In this document: positions 52,766-61,027 of the stretch, piece after piece
Position numbering within the stretch: the first letter of the stretch is position 1
Layout: the number at the start of each line of letters is the position of its first letter
NCBI GenBank assembly: GCA_963788305.1
Contig: CAWBGK010000001.1
Location: forward strand, 57,100-121,099
DNA from: UTCFX2 sp963788305
GTDB taxonomy: Bacteria; Chloroflexota; Anaerolineae; Anaerolineales; UBA4823
DNA: 64,000 nt
Reading direction: 5' to 3'
The notes under the pieces: generated by a model
Seen by the model: only the letters and a program-made list of their open reading frames with translations
What the model was told of the DNA's origin: nothing
The model's database searches: none
Made by a program: the position numbers and the translations under genes

Positions 52766-53156
52766 ATGTCCGATTTCTTGAAATCCCGCCTTTTATCCTT
52801 TCAGTATGCATTTGCTGGATGGTGGTACGTGCTGCGCACCCAGCGCAATGCCAGGATTCATGCCGCAGCAACCGCAGCGGTGGTCCTGGTCGGCATATGG
52901 CTGGGACTGCCGAAAAGGGAATGGGCGGTGATTGGTCTGGCAATCGCCCTGGTCTGGATGGCAGAGTGTCTCAACACTGCGCTTGAAGCTGCTGTAGACC
53001 TGGCAAGCCCACAGCAAAATCCGCTTGCCCGAGCTGCAAAAGACGCTGGCGCTGCAGCGGTATTGATCGCCTGCATTGGGATCGGTGTGGGTAGGCATAT
53101 TTATTCTTGGACCACCGCTGTGGCAGCGGCTGCAGGTTTGGTTCAGCAAGCCATGA
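52766..53156 (+). CDS. dgkA: Diacylglycerol/undecaprenol kinase, frameshifted at the end
   Basis: Small DgkA-family membrane kinase, about 130 residues, phosphorylating undecaprenol or diacylglycerol. Motifs: SFQYAFAGWWYVLRTQRNAR, HAAATAAVVLVGIWLGL and the active-site helix AECLNTALEAAVDLASP, then ARAAKDAGAAAVLIACIGIG. Near 53090 (GGG run) one extra base spoils the last helix; the corrected end is VGIFILGPPLWQRLQVWFSKP region, stop at 53156. Without repair the frame runs to 53188. Confidence 0.88.
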
Positions 53157-53204
53157 TGGACCCATCCGGCGGAGTCGATTATTTGTAGAAATGAGGTGGA
53201 GATG

Positions 53205-54050
53205 ATGGCACAGGCATTTTCATTCGGCACAGTAGGCTCACCGCTTTCCACTCCGAAAAAACCCGGCGGAAGTGTTGGGGCAATCTTACGCCTGACTGAG
53301 ATGGAACTGGATGCACTTGAATTAGGCTGGGTGAGAGCAGTTCGGGTCAGCGAAGAGACCTGCCTGGCGATACGAGAAACGGCCAGGGAGAATGGCGTCA
53401 AGATCAGCATCCATGCGCCTTACTATATCAATTTAAATGCGGACGAGGTCGAATGGCCCAAGTCGCGACAGCGCTTGATGGACGCGGCTACATACGGCTA
53501 TCTGGCTGGGGCGACAGACATTATCTTCCATCCAGGCTCATACTTTGGGAATCCAGCCGAACAGGTTATGCCTCTGGCGATCGAGCGATTGACTGGCTGC
53601 GTGAATGAATTGCGCTTTGGAGGAAACCCCGTTTATCTAAGACCAGAGACGATGGGAAAATCCGCCATGATCGGATCACTAGAAGACGTCTTGCAAATGA
53701 GCCGTGAGATCGAAGGCGTCATCCCCTGCCTGGATTTTGCCCATCTCCATGCCCGCCCAGGAGATGGTACGATGAACTCATATGACGAATGGGCTGAAGT
53801 GCTTGATACATATGGGAATGCGCTGGGAGAACCAGCGTTTCAAACGCTGCATATCCACCTATCCGGAATTGAATACGGTCTAAAGGGTGAAAAAGAACAC
53901 CTGCGGGTCGAAGAGGCGGACATGGATTTTAGGGCGCTGTTTCGCGCCCTCCACGATTTCCACTGCAGCGGGCGGATCCTCTGCGAAAGCCCCGTTATGG
54001 AAGAAGACGCCCTGGTGTTAAAGGGAATCTGGCAGGAAATCGCGGGATAA
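53205..54050 (+). CDS. Endonuclease IV-like TIM-barrel protein
   Basis: About 281 residues of the AP-endonuclease-2/sugar-isomerase TIM-barrel superfamily. Barrel signs: FSFGTVGSPLSTPKKPGGSV, GVKISIHAPYYINLNAD, ATDIIFHPGSYFGNP, VYLRPETMGK, GVIPCLDFAHLHARPGDG, LHIHLSGIEYG and RILCESPVMEEDALVL. Metal-binding His/Glu/Asp at strand ends match endonuclease IV. Archaeal and deep-branching bacterial relatives are annotated deoxyribonuclease IV; a sugar isomerase role is the alternative. GAGGTGG lies before the ATG. Confidence 0.85.
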   Translation: MAQAFSFGTVGSPLSTPKKPGGSVGAILRLTEMELDALELGWVRAVRVSEETCLAIRETARENGVKISIHAPYYINLNADEVEWPKSRQRLMDAATYGYLAGATDIIFHPGSYFGNPAEQVMPLAIERLTGCVNELRFGGNPVYLRPETMGKSAMIGSLEDVLQMSREIEGVIPCLDFAHLHARPGDGTMNSYDEWAEVLDTYGNALGEPAFQTLHIHLSGIEYGLKGEKEHLRVEEADMDFRALFRALHDFHCSGRILCESPVMEEDALVLKGIWQEIAG

Positions 54051-54056
54051 GGGCGG

Positions 54057-54809
54057 CTATTTACGGACTTGAATAAAATCGATGATGATCAGGTTTTGTT
54101 CGCAGCTGTCGTAGGTATCAAAATAAACCTGATCGGAAAGCGGGCCGCCAGATTGATTGAGAAGCTGGACCCAAAGCTGACCGCTGGAAGCGATCGGCTG
54201 ATCTGCAATTTTGAACTCATAACCCGAACGGCCGTAGTTCAAGGCAAGACCGGTGAGGCTGATGTAATCTTCGGGGATCTTCACGTCAGGAAGCCGACCG
54301 CCTAACCGAATGATCAGACCGATCACCGGGGCGTTGCTCATATCGATCACCTGCCCGCCAACTCCCATCCAATTGCATTCTAATTCCGGGTGATAGATAT
54401 TTGGGATCGCTTTTGGATTGCCTGTACGTACCCGGAACGGATACCCGCCGAGGGGAGGAATCGGCGTGTCGGTCGGAGTAGGGGTAATCGTTATGGGAGT
54501 TGGCGTCGGGGGCAGCGTCGCCGTTGGAAGCGGAGTTTCCGAAGGAAGCGGCGCAATAGTATATGTAGGCGTCCAGGTCGGGGGGAGGCTATAGACCGCG
54601 TCTGTGGGGGTTGGTGAAGGCAGCAGCAAAGGAGGCGGCAGCGTAGCTGGTGGAAATGGATTTAATTCAGAGTACGGATTGGTGAAAATCACCAGAAATA
54701 CAGTTGTCACGCAGATGACCCCCAACAGGGTAAGGACAGTAAGGATGCCCCAAATCACACTACTTCGGCTGCGCGGTCGGGAATATTCGTAGTTTTCATA
54801 GCTTTTCAT
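54057..54809 (-). CDS. Membrane-anchored surface protein with Pro/Thr linker
   Basis: 250 residues. Short basic N-terminus, one membrane segment (about 17-42, VIWGILTVLTLLGVICVTTV), a long Pro/Thr/Ser stretch (about 50-120), then a globular beta-rich domain of about 130 residues: YPFRVRTGNPKAIPNIYHPE, CNWMGVGGQVIDM, and an end LIIIDFIQVRK with two cysteines (CNW, DSCEQ). I recognise no family. Same strand and 50 bases downstream of the foldase gene. Confidence 0.65.
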   Translation of the reverse strand: MKSYENYEYSRPRSRSSVIWGILTVLTLLGVICVTTVFLVIFTNPYSELNPFPPATLPPPLLLPSPTPTDAVYSLPPTWTPTYTIAPLPSETPLPTATLPPTPTPITITPTPTDTPIPPLGGYPFRVRTGNPKAIPNIYHPELECNWMGVGGQVIDMSNAPVIGLIIRLGGRLPDVKIPEDYISLTGLALNYGRSGYEFKIADQPIASSGQLWVQLLNQSGGPLSDQVYFDTYDSCEQNLIIIDFIQVRK

Positions 54810-54860
54810 GATGGGTTCCTAACAAATTCAGCCAGCGCCATGAAGGGGGATATGGACGTT

Positions 54861-55788
54861 TTATGGTGCCAGGACCTCGATCTCACTCTGACTGCGGCGC
54901 TGCTCCAGCCAGTCTTCAACGGCTTTGGTTTGCAGCACGAGAAGTGCATCAGGGGACAGCTGCCGCGCTGGGTCTCGTTCGAGGACCTGCACAATATGGA
55001 AACCTGCTGGAGACTCGATCACCGGACTATAAGCCTCCGGTTGGAGGTCAAAGACAGCATCTTCGATCTGGCTGGCGGGAAGGTAGCCGCGCGGGAACCA
55101 GCCAAGGTCACCGCCTGTGAGCGGATCGTATTTCAGCGCCAGGTTTCGAAACGAATTTCCCGCCTGGAGCTGCTGATAGATTTCTTCTGCCTGATCGGAG
55201 GTGTAGAGAAGAATCTGGCGGGCGTGGATCTGTTCGGTTGAATTTGGGATTCCAGCAGCGATCTGATCTCGCATCCAGGCAGCTGCAACTGAGCGCTCCA
55301 GTGCTTTCCTAAAGGTGCTATCACTGTATTGATAATTGGACATCCAGCTTGAAAGGGCATCTTTGCCGCCCAGCTGGACTGTCAGCTGTTGGATTCTCTC
55401 GTCCAGGATCGCATCATTGACGACAAATCCTTTTTCTACGGCTGCCTGAGCGAGCAGCGCCTGGTCAACCAGCTCATCCAGAACCTTTTTTTTGTCTTCA
55501 GTCGTCATGTCTGCACCGCTGGCAGACTGGAACATCGCCAGCTCGGCCTGATATTCTGCAAGAGAAATTTGCCACCCGGAGATGCGCGCTGCAAGCGTCT
55601 CTTCGGTCGGAGAGGGTGTTGCGCTGGGTACAGGGTTCTCGGCAGTAGATTGCGGGGAGACGGTTTCGGAGGCAGCAGCTGAAGTCTGGGCTGGTGTGGA
55701 AGCACCCGGCTTGCAGCCAGCCAGCATCAGGGAAAGCAACCCCCATAAGATCAGAATCAATAATGTAAAAGAAGATGCGTCTTTGCAT
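54861..55788 (-). CDS. PpiC/SurA-type peptidyl-prolyl isomerase lipoprotein, frameshifted near the start
   Basis: Extracytoplasmic foldase, about 308 residues. The likely start is ATG 55788 (MQRRIFF); one extra base near 55765 joins it to LLILILWGLLSLMLAGCKPG, giving a signal peptide with lipobox LAGC. An uninterrupted frame from 55844 exists but runs across a TATAAT. SurA-N-like region ISGWQISLAEYQAELAMFQS, VLDELVDQALLAQAAVEKG; parvulin domain RQILLYTSDQAEEIYQQL, GGDLGWFPRGYLPASQIED, SPAGFHIVQVLERDPAR. Helps fold exported proteins, of which this region encodes many. Confidence 0.86.
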
Positions 55789-55815
55789 TTATTGACACCT
55801 ATCCTTGAAATTGGG

Positions 55816-55821
55816 ATTATA
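55816..55821 (-). promoter_or_regulatory. -10 box of the foldase gene
   Basis: TATAAT on the minus strand, 27 bases before the ATG at 55788, with a weak TTGCAC 17 bases further up. It argues against the longer start at 55844. Confidence 0.5.
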
Positions 55822-55878
55822 CGGTGAAAAAGGGTTTCGTGCAATGACGGTTTCGTAATGTAGGTTGGAAGAATGATC

Positions 55879-55906
55879 TTGACACCTGTTTCCGCTCAGG
55901 TATAAT
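55879..55906 (+). promoter_or_regulatory. Promoter of the serS T-box leader
   Basis: TTGACA (55879-55884), 16 bases, TATAAT (55901-55906): full consensus. Transcription would start near 55913, about 330 bases before serS. Confidence 0.88.
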
Positions 55907-55924
55907 CCGGTCATTCCAGTCCAA

Positions 55925-56243
55925 AAATCAGCGCGGAGACGAGTAGGCTGCCGGTTTTTTCAGAGAGCTGTTGGGTGTGTGAAGCAGTAAACTGGCTTTT
56001 CGAAATCCCCTCCGCCGGTCCAATCTGGGCCAGATGTGCCTGCAGAGAGACAGGAAATTGGATTATGCGGTGATCCAACTCCTGGATCGTAAAGGTGCCG
56101 GGTTCGCCCGTTAGCGCGTTGGAGAGGTCGCGGCCAGATCGAATACTCATCCCAATTGATCCGCGGCAAATGCAGGTGGCACCACGAGCGCTCCCCTCGT
56201 CCTGCGGGTAGGGGGGCGATTTGATTCTAGATGAGGAGGTGCT
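55925..56243 (+). promoter_or_regulatory. T-box riboswitch leader of serS
   Basis: tRNA-Ser-sensing leader. Stem I base GCGGAG (55933-55938) pairs with CTCCGC (56010-56015). The 5' side has GACGAGTAG (AGTA of the specifier loop) and the distal AGAGAGC. The 3' side has GAAATCC, giving specifier UCC (56006-56008), a Ser codon. The antiterminator/antisequestrator bulge is in GGTGGCACCACG (56175-56186); UGGC pairs with tRNA ending GCCA, and bacterial tRNA-Ser has G73. CTCGTCCT follows, and then no T-run; the ribosome site GAGGAGG is just downstream, so control is probably of translation. Confidence 0.88.
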
Positions 56244-56246
56244 CCA

Positions 56247-57521
56247 ATGCTCGACATAAACTTGATTCGAGACAATCCGGATGCTGTTCGCAAGTCGCTG
56301 GCAGACCGCCAGATGGAACCTGGACCGGTTGATGATGTCCTGGCTCTTGACGAAAGACGGCGTGAGCTGATTTTAGAGGTGGAAGCGCTTAAAGCTCAGC
56401 GCAATTCTTCCTCCAAAATGATCGGGAAGATGAAAATTGCTGAAGAACGCCAGGCAAAAATCGAGGCCATGCGCGATGTCGGTGAGCGGATCGGTGCGCT
56501 GGACGAGGACCTTCGCCAGGTACAGGAGCAGCTGACTTCAATTCAGTCCGGCCTGCCGAATATTCCGGATCCGCGTGTTCCTTACGGTAAGGATGACACC
56601 GAAAACCAGGTCGTCCGCTCGCATGGCGAGCTACCCAGATTCGATTTTACTCCTAAGCCTCATTGGGAGCTTGGCACCGACTTAAATATCATCGATTTTG
56701 ATCGCGGTGTGAAAATCACAGGGTCGCGCTTTTATGTCCTCAGCGGATCAGGCGCCCGCCTTCAGCGAGCTTTGATTGCATATATGCTGGATCTTCATAT
56801 CCGCCAGGGCTATACCGAGAAGTACCCCCCTTTCATGGTCAAGGGGCTGACTCTTTTCAGCGCAGGGCAGCTCCCGAAGTTTGTGGATAACCTCTACCGG
56901 GATCATGAAGAAGATCTTTGGATGGTGCCGACTGCCGAAGTGCCTCTGACCGGTTTGCATATGGACGAGATCCTCGAAGAAGCTGTCCTTCCACGCCTGT
57001 ATACTGCTTACACTCCTTGCTTTCGCAGGGAGAAAATGAGCGCCGGGCGGGACGTGCGCGGCATCAAGCGAGGCCATCAGTTCGATAAGGTTGAGATGTA
57101 TATTTACTGTAAGCCGGATGATTCCGAGGCAATGCTCCAGAAGATGCTTTCGGACGCAGAAGAAACCTGCCGGCTTCTGAATTTACCCTATCGGGTAAAA
57201 CAACTCTGCACTGGAGATTTAGGATTTGGCGCGTCGATCACATACGATATTGAAGTTTGGGCTGCAGGGTGCCAGGAGTGGCTCGAGGTTTCATCTGTAT
57301 CGAACGTGACGGATTTTCAGGCCAGGCGGGCGAATATCAAGTATCGTCCTGCCGAAAGCGGGAGACTTCGTTTTGTGCACACCCTAAACGGCTCGGGATT
57401 GGGAATGCCGCGCACGCTGATTGCTGTCATGGAAAACAACCAGCAGCGCGACGGCTCTGTTGACGTGCCCGAGGTGCTGCGCCCGTGGATGGGCGGGATC
57501 GAAGTCATTCGTTCTGAGTAA
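56247..57521 (+). CDS. serS: Seryl-tRNA synthetase
   Basis: 424 residues, class II synthetase that charges tRNA-Ser. The N-terminal coiled-coil arm (about 30-105, with EVEALKAQRNSSSKMIGKMK) binds the long variable arm of tRNA-Ser. Catalytic motifs: motif 2 YTPCFRREKMSAGRDVRGIK, then GHQFDKVEMY, and motif 3 NGSGLGMPRTLIAVMENNQ. Also EVSSVSNVTDFQARRANIKY. GAGGAGG precedes the ATG. Regulated by the T-box leader upstream. Confidence 0.97.
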   Translation: MLDINLIRDNPDAVRKSLADRQMEPGPVDDVLALDERRRELILEVEALKAQRNSSSKMIGKMKIAEERQAKIEAMRDVGERIGALDEDLRQVQEQLTSIQSGLPNIPDPRVPYGKDDTENQVVRSHGELPRFDFTPKPHWELGTDLNIIDFDRGVKITGSRFYVLSGSGARLQRALIAYMLDLHIRQGYTEKYPPFMVKGLTLFSAGQLPKFVDNLYRDHEEDLWMVPTAEVPLTGLHMDEILEEAVLPRLYTAYTPCFRREKMSAGRDVRGIKRGHQFDKVEMYIYCKPDDSEAMLQKMLSDAEETCRLLNLPYRVKQLCTGDLGFGASITYDIEVWAAGCQEWLEVSSVSNVTDFQARRANIKYRPAESGRLRFVHTLNGSGLGMPRTLIAVMENNQQRDGSVDVPEVLRPWMGGIEVIRSE

Positions 57522-57584
57522 AGCCGTGATCGATCGAGGTTGGCTTATTGCCGATCAAGAAATTCCTGGAGGTATGTAGATCTG

Positions 57585-58082
57585 ATGTCCGAGTTTCTTT
57601 CCGCTTCGATCCTTTGGGTGTCGCTGATTTTTATGGTGGTGGGATTATTCAGCGTGCTGGTTCCCATCCTGCCCGGCCTGCTGATCATGTGGTTGGCCGC
57701 AATGGCGTACGGGATTGTGCGCGGATTTGGAACATTAGGGGCAGTCGTGATGATCTTCATTACAATTCTGGTTGTCGCTGGCTCACTTGCAGATAATCTT
57801 CTGATGGGCGCTGGGGCTAGAAAAGGTGGGGCTTCATGGCTGACGATCTTGATTGCGCTGCTGGCTGGTGTGATTGGGACTGTGGTCTTTCCCCCGCTGG
57901 GCGGCTTTATCGCCATCCCGTTGGCGATTCTGGCTTTGGAGTACGCTCGCCGCAGGAATTTTGCTCAGGCCTGGCAGGCGCTGCTCGGGCTTGCGACTGG
58001 TTTTGGCGCGGCTGTCGCTGCCAGGTCTCTGATCGGGTTGGCCGTTCTGGGATTATGGCTGCTCTGGGTCTGGAAGGGTTAG
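57585..58082 (+). CDS. DUF456 membrane protein
   Basis: 165 residues, about four to five membrane segments: ILWVSLIFMVVGLFSVLVPI, PGLLIMWLAAMAYGIV, AVVMIFITILVVAGSLADN, ASWLTILIALLAGVIGTVVF with PPLGGFIAIPLAILALEYAR. The glycine-rich central pair and PxLPG-like start are DUF456 features. Function in the family is unknown. The ATG at 57585 is preferred; an earlier in-frame start at 57540 adds a polar stretch not found in the family. Overlaps the convergent HEAT gene by four bases. Confidence 0.85.
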   Translation: MSEFLSASILWVSLIFMVVGLFSVLVPILPGLLIMWLAAMAYGIVRGFGTLGAVVMIFITILVVAGSLADNLLMGAGARKGGASWLTILIALLAGVIGTVVFPPLGGFIAIPLAILALEYARRRNFAQAWQALLGLATGFGAAVAARSLIGLAVLGLWLLWVWKG

Positions 58083-58660
58083 GGTTTGAAGAAGACCATT
58101 CCGACGCCCATGCGCTCCAGCCCTTCGTTTGCCCAATACTCAACGAGCATCGAGCTGTCGTCCAGGGCTGAGAAGAGAGCTGGGATCGCGCCTGGGTCCT
58201 GGATGCAGGCGAGAGTTCGGACAGCAAGCAGACGGACTGTATGTGTACCCTTCTCAACAGCCTCCTGCAGCGCCGAGACGGCAGGCCCCCCGATAGCTGT
58301 TAGAGCGTCAGCTGCCAGCCTGGCAGCAAGCGGGTCTGGATCATGGAGGGCGTGAATCAAATCAGGAACGGCAAGGGGGTCAGGTTGGAGTCGGATGCCA
58401 AGGGCAGCGCATTGGCGGATTGCCAGGCTGGGATCTGCGAGAAGTTTTGTTAATAGAAACGGAATCCTGCTGTCTGGGATTTCGCTCAGCGCACGTACGG
58501 TCCACCAGCGAATGTCTTCATCAGGATTTTCGAGAAGTGCGCCCAATTCCTGGATTGCTTCCTCACGCTCTGCAATGGAGAGGGCGGCAAAATTTTGGGC
58601 TATCTGATCGGCCAGGGCATCATTTCCCGTAGAAATTGATTCCAGAAAGCGACCGAGCAA
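58079..58660 (-). CDS. HEAT-repeat protein
   Basis: 193 residues made almost entirely of HEAT/PBS-lyase-type repeats: LSIAEREEAIQELGALLENP, DEDIRWWTVRALSEIPDSRI, PSLAIRQCAALGIRLQPDPL, DPDPLAARLAADALTAIGGP, GTHTVRLLAVRTLACIQDPG. Such solenoids bind proteins or, in phycobilin lyase relatives, chromophores; nothing phycobilin-related is nearby. Soluble. Follows the Trm112-like gene on the minus strand. Confidence 0.85.
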   Translation of the reverse strand: MLGRFLESISTGNDALADQIAQNFAALSIAEREEAIQELGALLENPDEDIRWWTVRALSEIPDSRIPFLLTKLLADPSLAIRQCAALGIRLQPDPLAVPDLIHALHDPDPLAARLAADALTAIGGPAVSALQEAVEKGTHTVRLLAVRTLACIQDPGAIPALFSALDDSSMLVEYWANEGLERMGVGMVFFKP

Positions 58661-58675
58661 TTTTAGTCCGATCTA

Positions 58676-58891
58676 TTAACCAGGGGGAGGCACAGGCAAA
58701 TCTTCCAATTTCAGATCTGCCCACTTGTCGCCTTCATCGATCAGCATCACAGGGATATCGTCGCGAATCGGGTATTTTCGACTGCAATCCTGGCAGACAA
58801 GCCAGCAATCATTTACCAGTTCCAGCAGGCCTTCTTTTTCTCGAACGCAAGCGGGACATCGCAGGATTTCCAACAGTTCTTTGCTAACCAT
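58676..58891 (-). CDS. Trm112-family small zinc protein
   Basis: About 71 residues. MVSKELLEILRCPACVREKE with a second knuckle WLVCQDCSRKYPIRDDIPVM and the end motif LIDEG: the Trm112/UPF0434 pattern with CxxC pairs. The ATG at 58891 has GGAG five bases upstream; a GTG at 58897 overlaps that site. In other organisms Trm112 activates methyltransferases; the bacterial role is less clear. Confidence 0.9.
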   Translation of the reverse strand: MVSKELLEILRCPACVREKEGLLELVNDCWLVCQDCSRKYPIRDDIPVMLIDEGDKWADLKLEDLPVPPPG

Positions 58892-58936
58892 AGGCACTCC
58901 AGATCATCAAATTGGGTTCTGATCCGCTGATCGACG

Positions 58937-60799
58937 TCAGGGGATCGTGAACGGTGTCGGGATTACTCTTTGGTTCTTCTTGATGAGTTTTGATATGTTC
59001 GTCCCAGGACCATATTGGTAGACATCAGCCCAGGGGAGGTAGTGGGTGGAGACCGAATCGCTGAGGATGACCTGACCATCGCGAGAGACTGTTCGAGTGA
59101 CCGTCACATCTGCGCCTTCTGCCGCCCAATCAACCTGCTTAACCACGCCCCTGGCCAGCTCTGGATTCTCTTCATAAACCGGATCCGGAGGTTCGACTAC
59201 ATTTTGAGGACCGGTTGACTGCCAATCCACTTTTCGCCCGTCTGACGTGGAATAGAATTTCCAGGTCAGGCTGCGAGAATTCGGGTAGAAATAAGTCTCC
59301 ATTAACAGCCAGTATGGGGTGTTGTTTGTAAATTTGAAATCTACCATAGGGACGAAGACGGTTGCATCCAGACCAGCGAGGTCCTCGTCATACCCACCGG
59401 ATGTTTGCTCGTAATAGCCTACCCGATAAGCATGAGGATGTCTTTCAACAATCGGAAAACCAGCCAGGAAAGCGGCGCGGAAAAATGTAGTGCTCACCTG
59501 ACATACTCCACCCCCCACGCCTTTGATGGTGCGTCCGCCAAAAATGATCCAGGCTTCGGCATAACCGGAATCCAGGCTGACATTCCCCATCGCGCTGGCC
59601 ATTGAAAACGTCTCGCCAGGTGGAATCAGTAAGCCGTGGAAGTTGGCCGCCGCGGTTTTTATGTTCTGCAGCCGTTCATTTGTAGAACCCCGAAAATACG
59701 ATGTAGTAGTGATCACGTTTTCAGTGACCCCGAGCTGTTCTCCAGTAGCGCTGTCGGGCACTGCAGGTTGGGCGATCACAAGGGACATGGGGACGGTATG
59801 CTGACCTTCAGCAAGGCTTTTCTGGATCACCTGGATTGTTGCAGGGATATCAAGGCTCCGGCCGATCCTGGAAGGCTGTAGCAGGTCGAGTTTACGGGTA
59901 TCGTCATTGAAGATAAAACGGGCGTTGACCGGATAGCGATCAATATCGCCTGCCAGGGCGCTCAGGTATGTAGTGAGCGCCGCTTCACTCAAGCTGACCT
60001 GAATCTGAGCCCCTTCCTCGGCGGTAGTTCGCTCGACGACCAGCATCTCGGCAAGCTGAGATGGAGGAATCTTCCATGGACCAGGATCGCCTTCTTTTGC
60101 ATCTGGAATTGTCAGCGTGAGGGGCTGGCTTAGGATCTGGCGGGCGGTTTCAGCCTGCTGGCTGGCGTCCATGATCTCTGGAGGTGTCTCTACGACTGCC
60201 AGGGGGACCAGGCCGTCGGTCATGCGCTGGATCTGTTGCTGCAGTCTCTGAAGAGACGCCTCGATATCCAGGGTGCGCCCGACCTGACCTGGTACTGCGA
60301 TGACCTCTACACCTTCCAGCTTCAGAGAAGCTTCGAGAGTCGGACGATCGACCTGGGCGCTGATCTGACCCAGATAATTCAAAGCGACCTGTTCGTCATA
60401 AGTCAGCGACGGGGCAAGATCAACACCGCTGCCCCAGGCTTGGAGGCGCTCAGTCAGGCGCTTTATAGGACCACCGCTACGACCATAGGCATACGCGCTG
60501 CGGGAATTAGCCTGGAAATCCAGATTGAGGCCGAGCTCAGCCGGGCTGGCGATCCACTTTTGTCCGTTGTCCTCGAAGACAATCTTGCCAGTCTGTGCGA
60601 AAAGCAGGCCGCGCGCCAGTTTATCATTGGCCTCTGACAGGGTAAGCCCGTTTAATCCGATCCCGGACATCGAAATGCCAGGATAAATCTTTCCGCCATA
60701 AGCAATGCTGAAACCAACCAGGATCGCGATCAGAGAAAAATATGAACAGACCCAGACCGCCAGCCAACAAAAGAACAATTTGTGAAAAGACAGGATCAT
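58937..60799 (-). CDS. VanW-family protein with peptidoglycan-binding-type domains
   Basis: 620 residues. N-terminal membrane segment (SLIAILVGFSIAYGGKIYPG), then repeated YoaR-like putative peptidoglycan-binding domains (about 40-370; ISMSGIGLNGLTLSEANDKL, then a second unit with NARFIFNDDTRKLDLLQPSR). The VanW domain is at about 385-515: FHGLLIPPGETFSMASAMGN, IKGVGGGVCQVSTTFFRAAF, ERHPHAYRVGYYE, GLDATVFVPMVDFKFTNNTP. The true start may be 60842 (MSTTTISSRSRPQRHDPVF, with a better signal) joined by a one-base shift near 60735. Likely cell-wall associated; the enzyme activity of VanW is not established. Confidence 0.88.
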   Translation of the reverse strand: MILSFHKLFFCWLAVWVCSYFSLIAILVGFSIAYGGKIYPGISMSGIGLNGLTLSEANDKLARGLLFAQTGKIVFEDNGQKWIASPAELGLNLDFQANSRSAYAYGRSGGPIKRLTERLQAWGSGVDLAPSLTYDEQVALNYLGQISAQVDRPTLEASLKLEGVEVIAVPGQVGRTLDIEASLQRLQQQIQRMTDGLVPLAVVETPPEIMDASQQAETARQILSQPLTLTIPDAKEGDPGPWKIPPSQLAEMLVVERTTAEEGAQIQVSLSEAALTTYLSALAGDIDRYPVNARFIFNDDTRKLDLLQPSRIGRSLDIPATIQVIQKSLAEGQHTVPMSLVIAQPAVPDSATGEQLGVTENVITTTSYFRGSTNERLQNIKTAAANFHGLLIPPGETFSMASAMGNVSLDSGYAEAWIIFGGRTIKGVGGGVCQVSTTFFRAAFLAGFPIVERHPHAYRVGYYEQTSGGYDEDLAGLDATVFVPMVDFKFTNNTPYWLLMETYFYPNSRSLTWKFYSTSDGRKVDWQSTGPQNVVEPPDPVYEENPELARGVVKQVDWAAEGADVTVTRTVSRDGQVILSDSVSTHYLPWADVYQYGPGTNISKLIKKNQRVIPTPFTIP

Positions 60800-60940
60800 G
60801 GCGTTGCGGTCTTGACCTGGACGAGATCGTTGTTGTACTCATGTGTAATTTTCACCACTCTCGCATCGGAGGCTTTCCATCAGGCCATCCGAACGGGAAT
60901 TTTGGATAATTTTACCAGAAAATGACCGATCTACCTCCTG

Positions 60941-60968
60941 TCGACCAGCTGGTATGGTAAGTTATAAT
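60941..60968 (+). promoter_or_regulatory. Promoter before the alpha-2-macroglobulin-like gene
   Basis: TCGACC (60941-60946, four of six -35 matches), 16 bases, TATAAT (60963-60968). The ATG is 59 bases downstream. Confidence 0.6.
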
Positions 60969-61027
60969 GTCCGTTTAATGGAACCAGGAAAGAAGGTTTC
61001 TCGTCTCAAAGGTAGTCAGGAGAAGCG

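Noticed and set aside
55911..56169. Minus-strand ORFs that together could form an 86-residue protein
   Set aside because: They lie exactly opposite the T-box leader of serS; the RNA elements and consensus promoter explain the region better.
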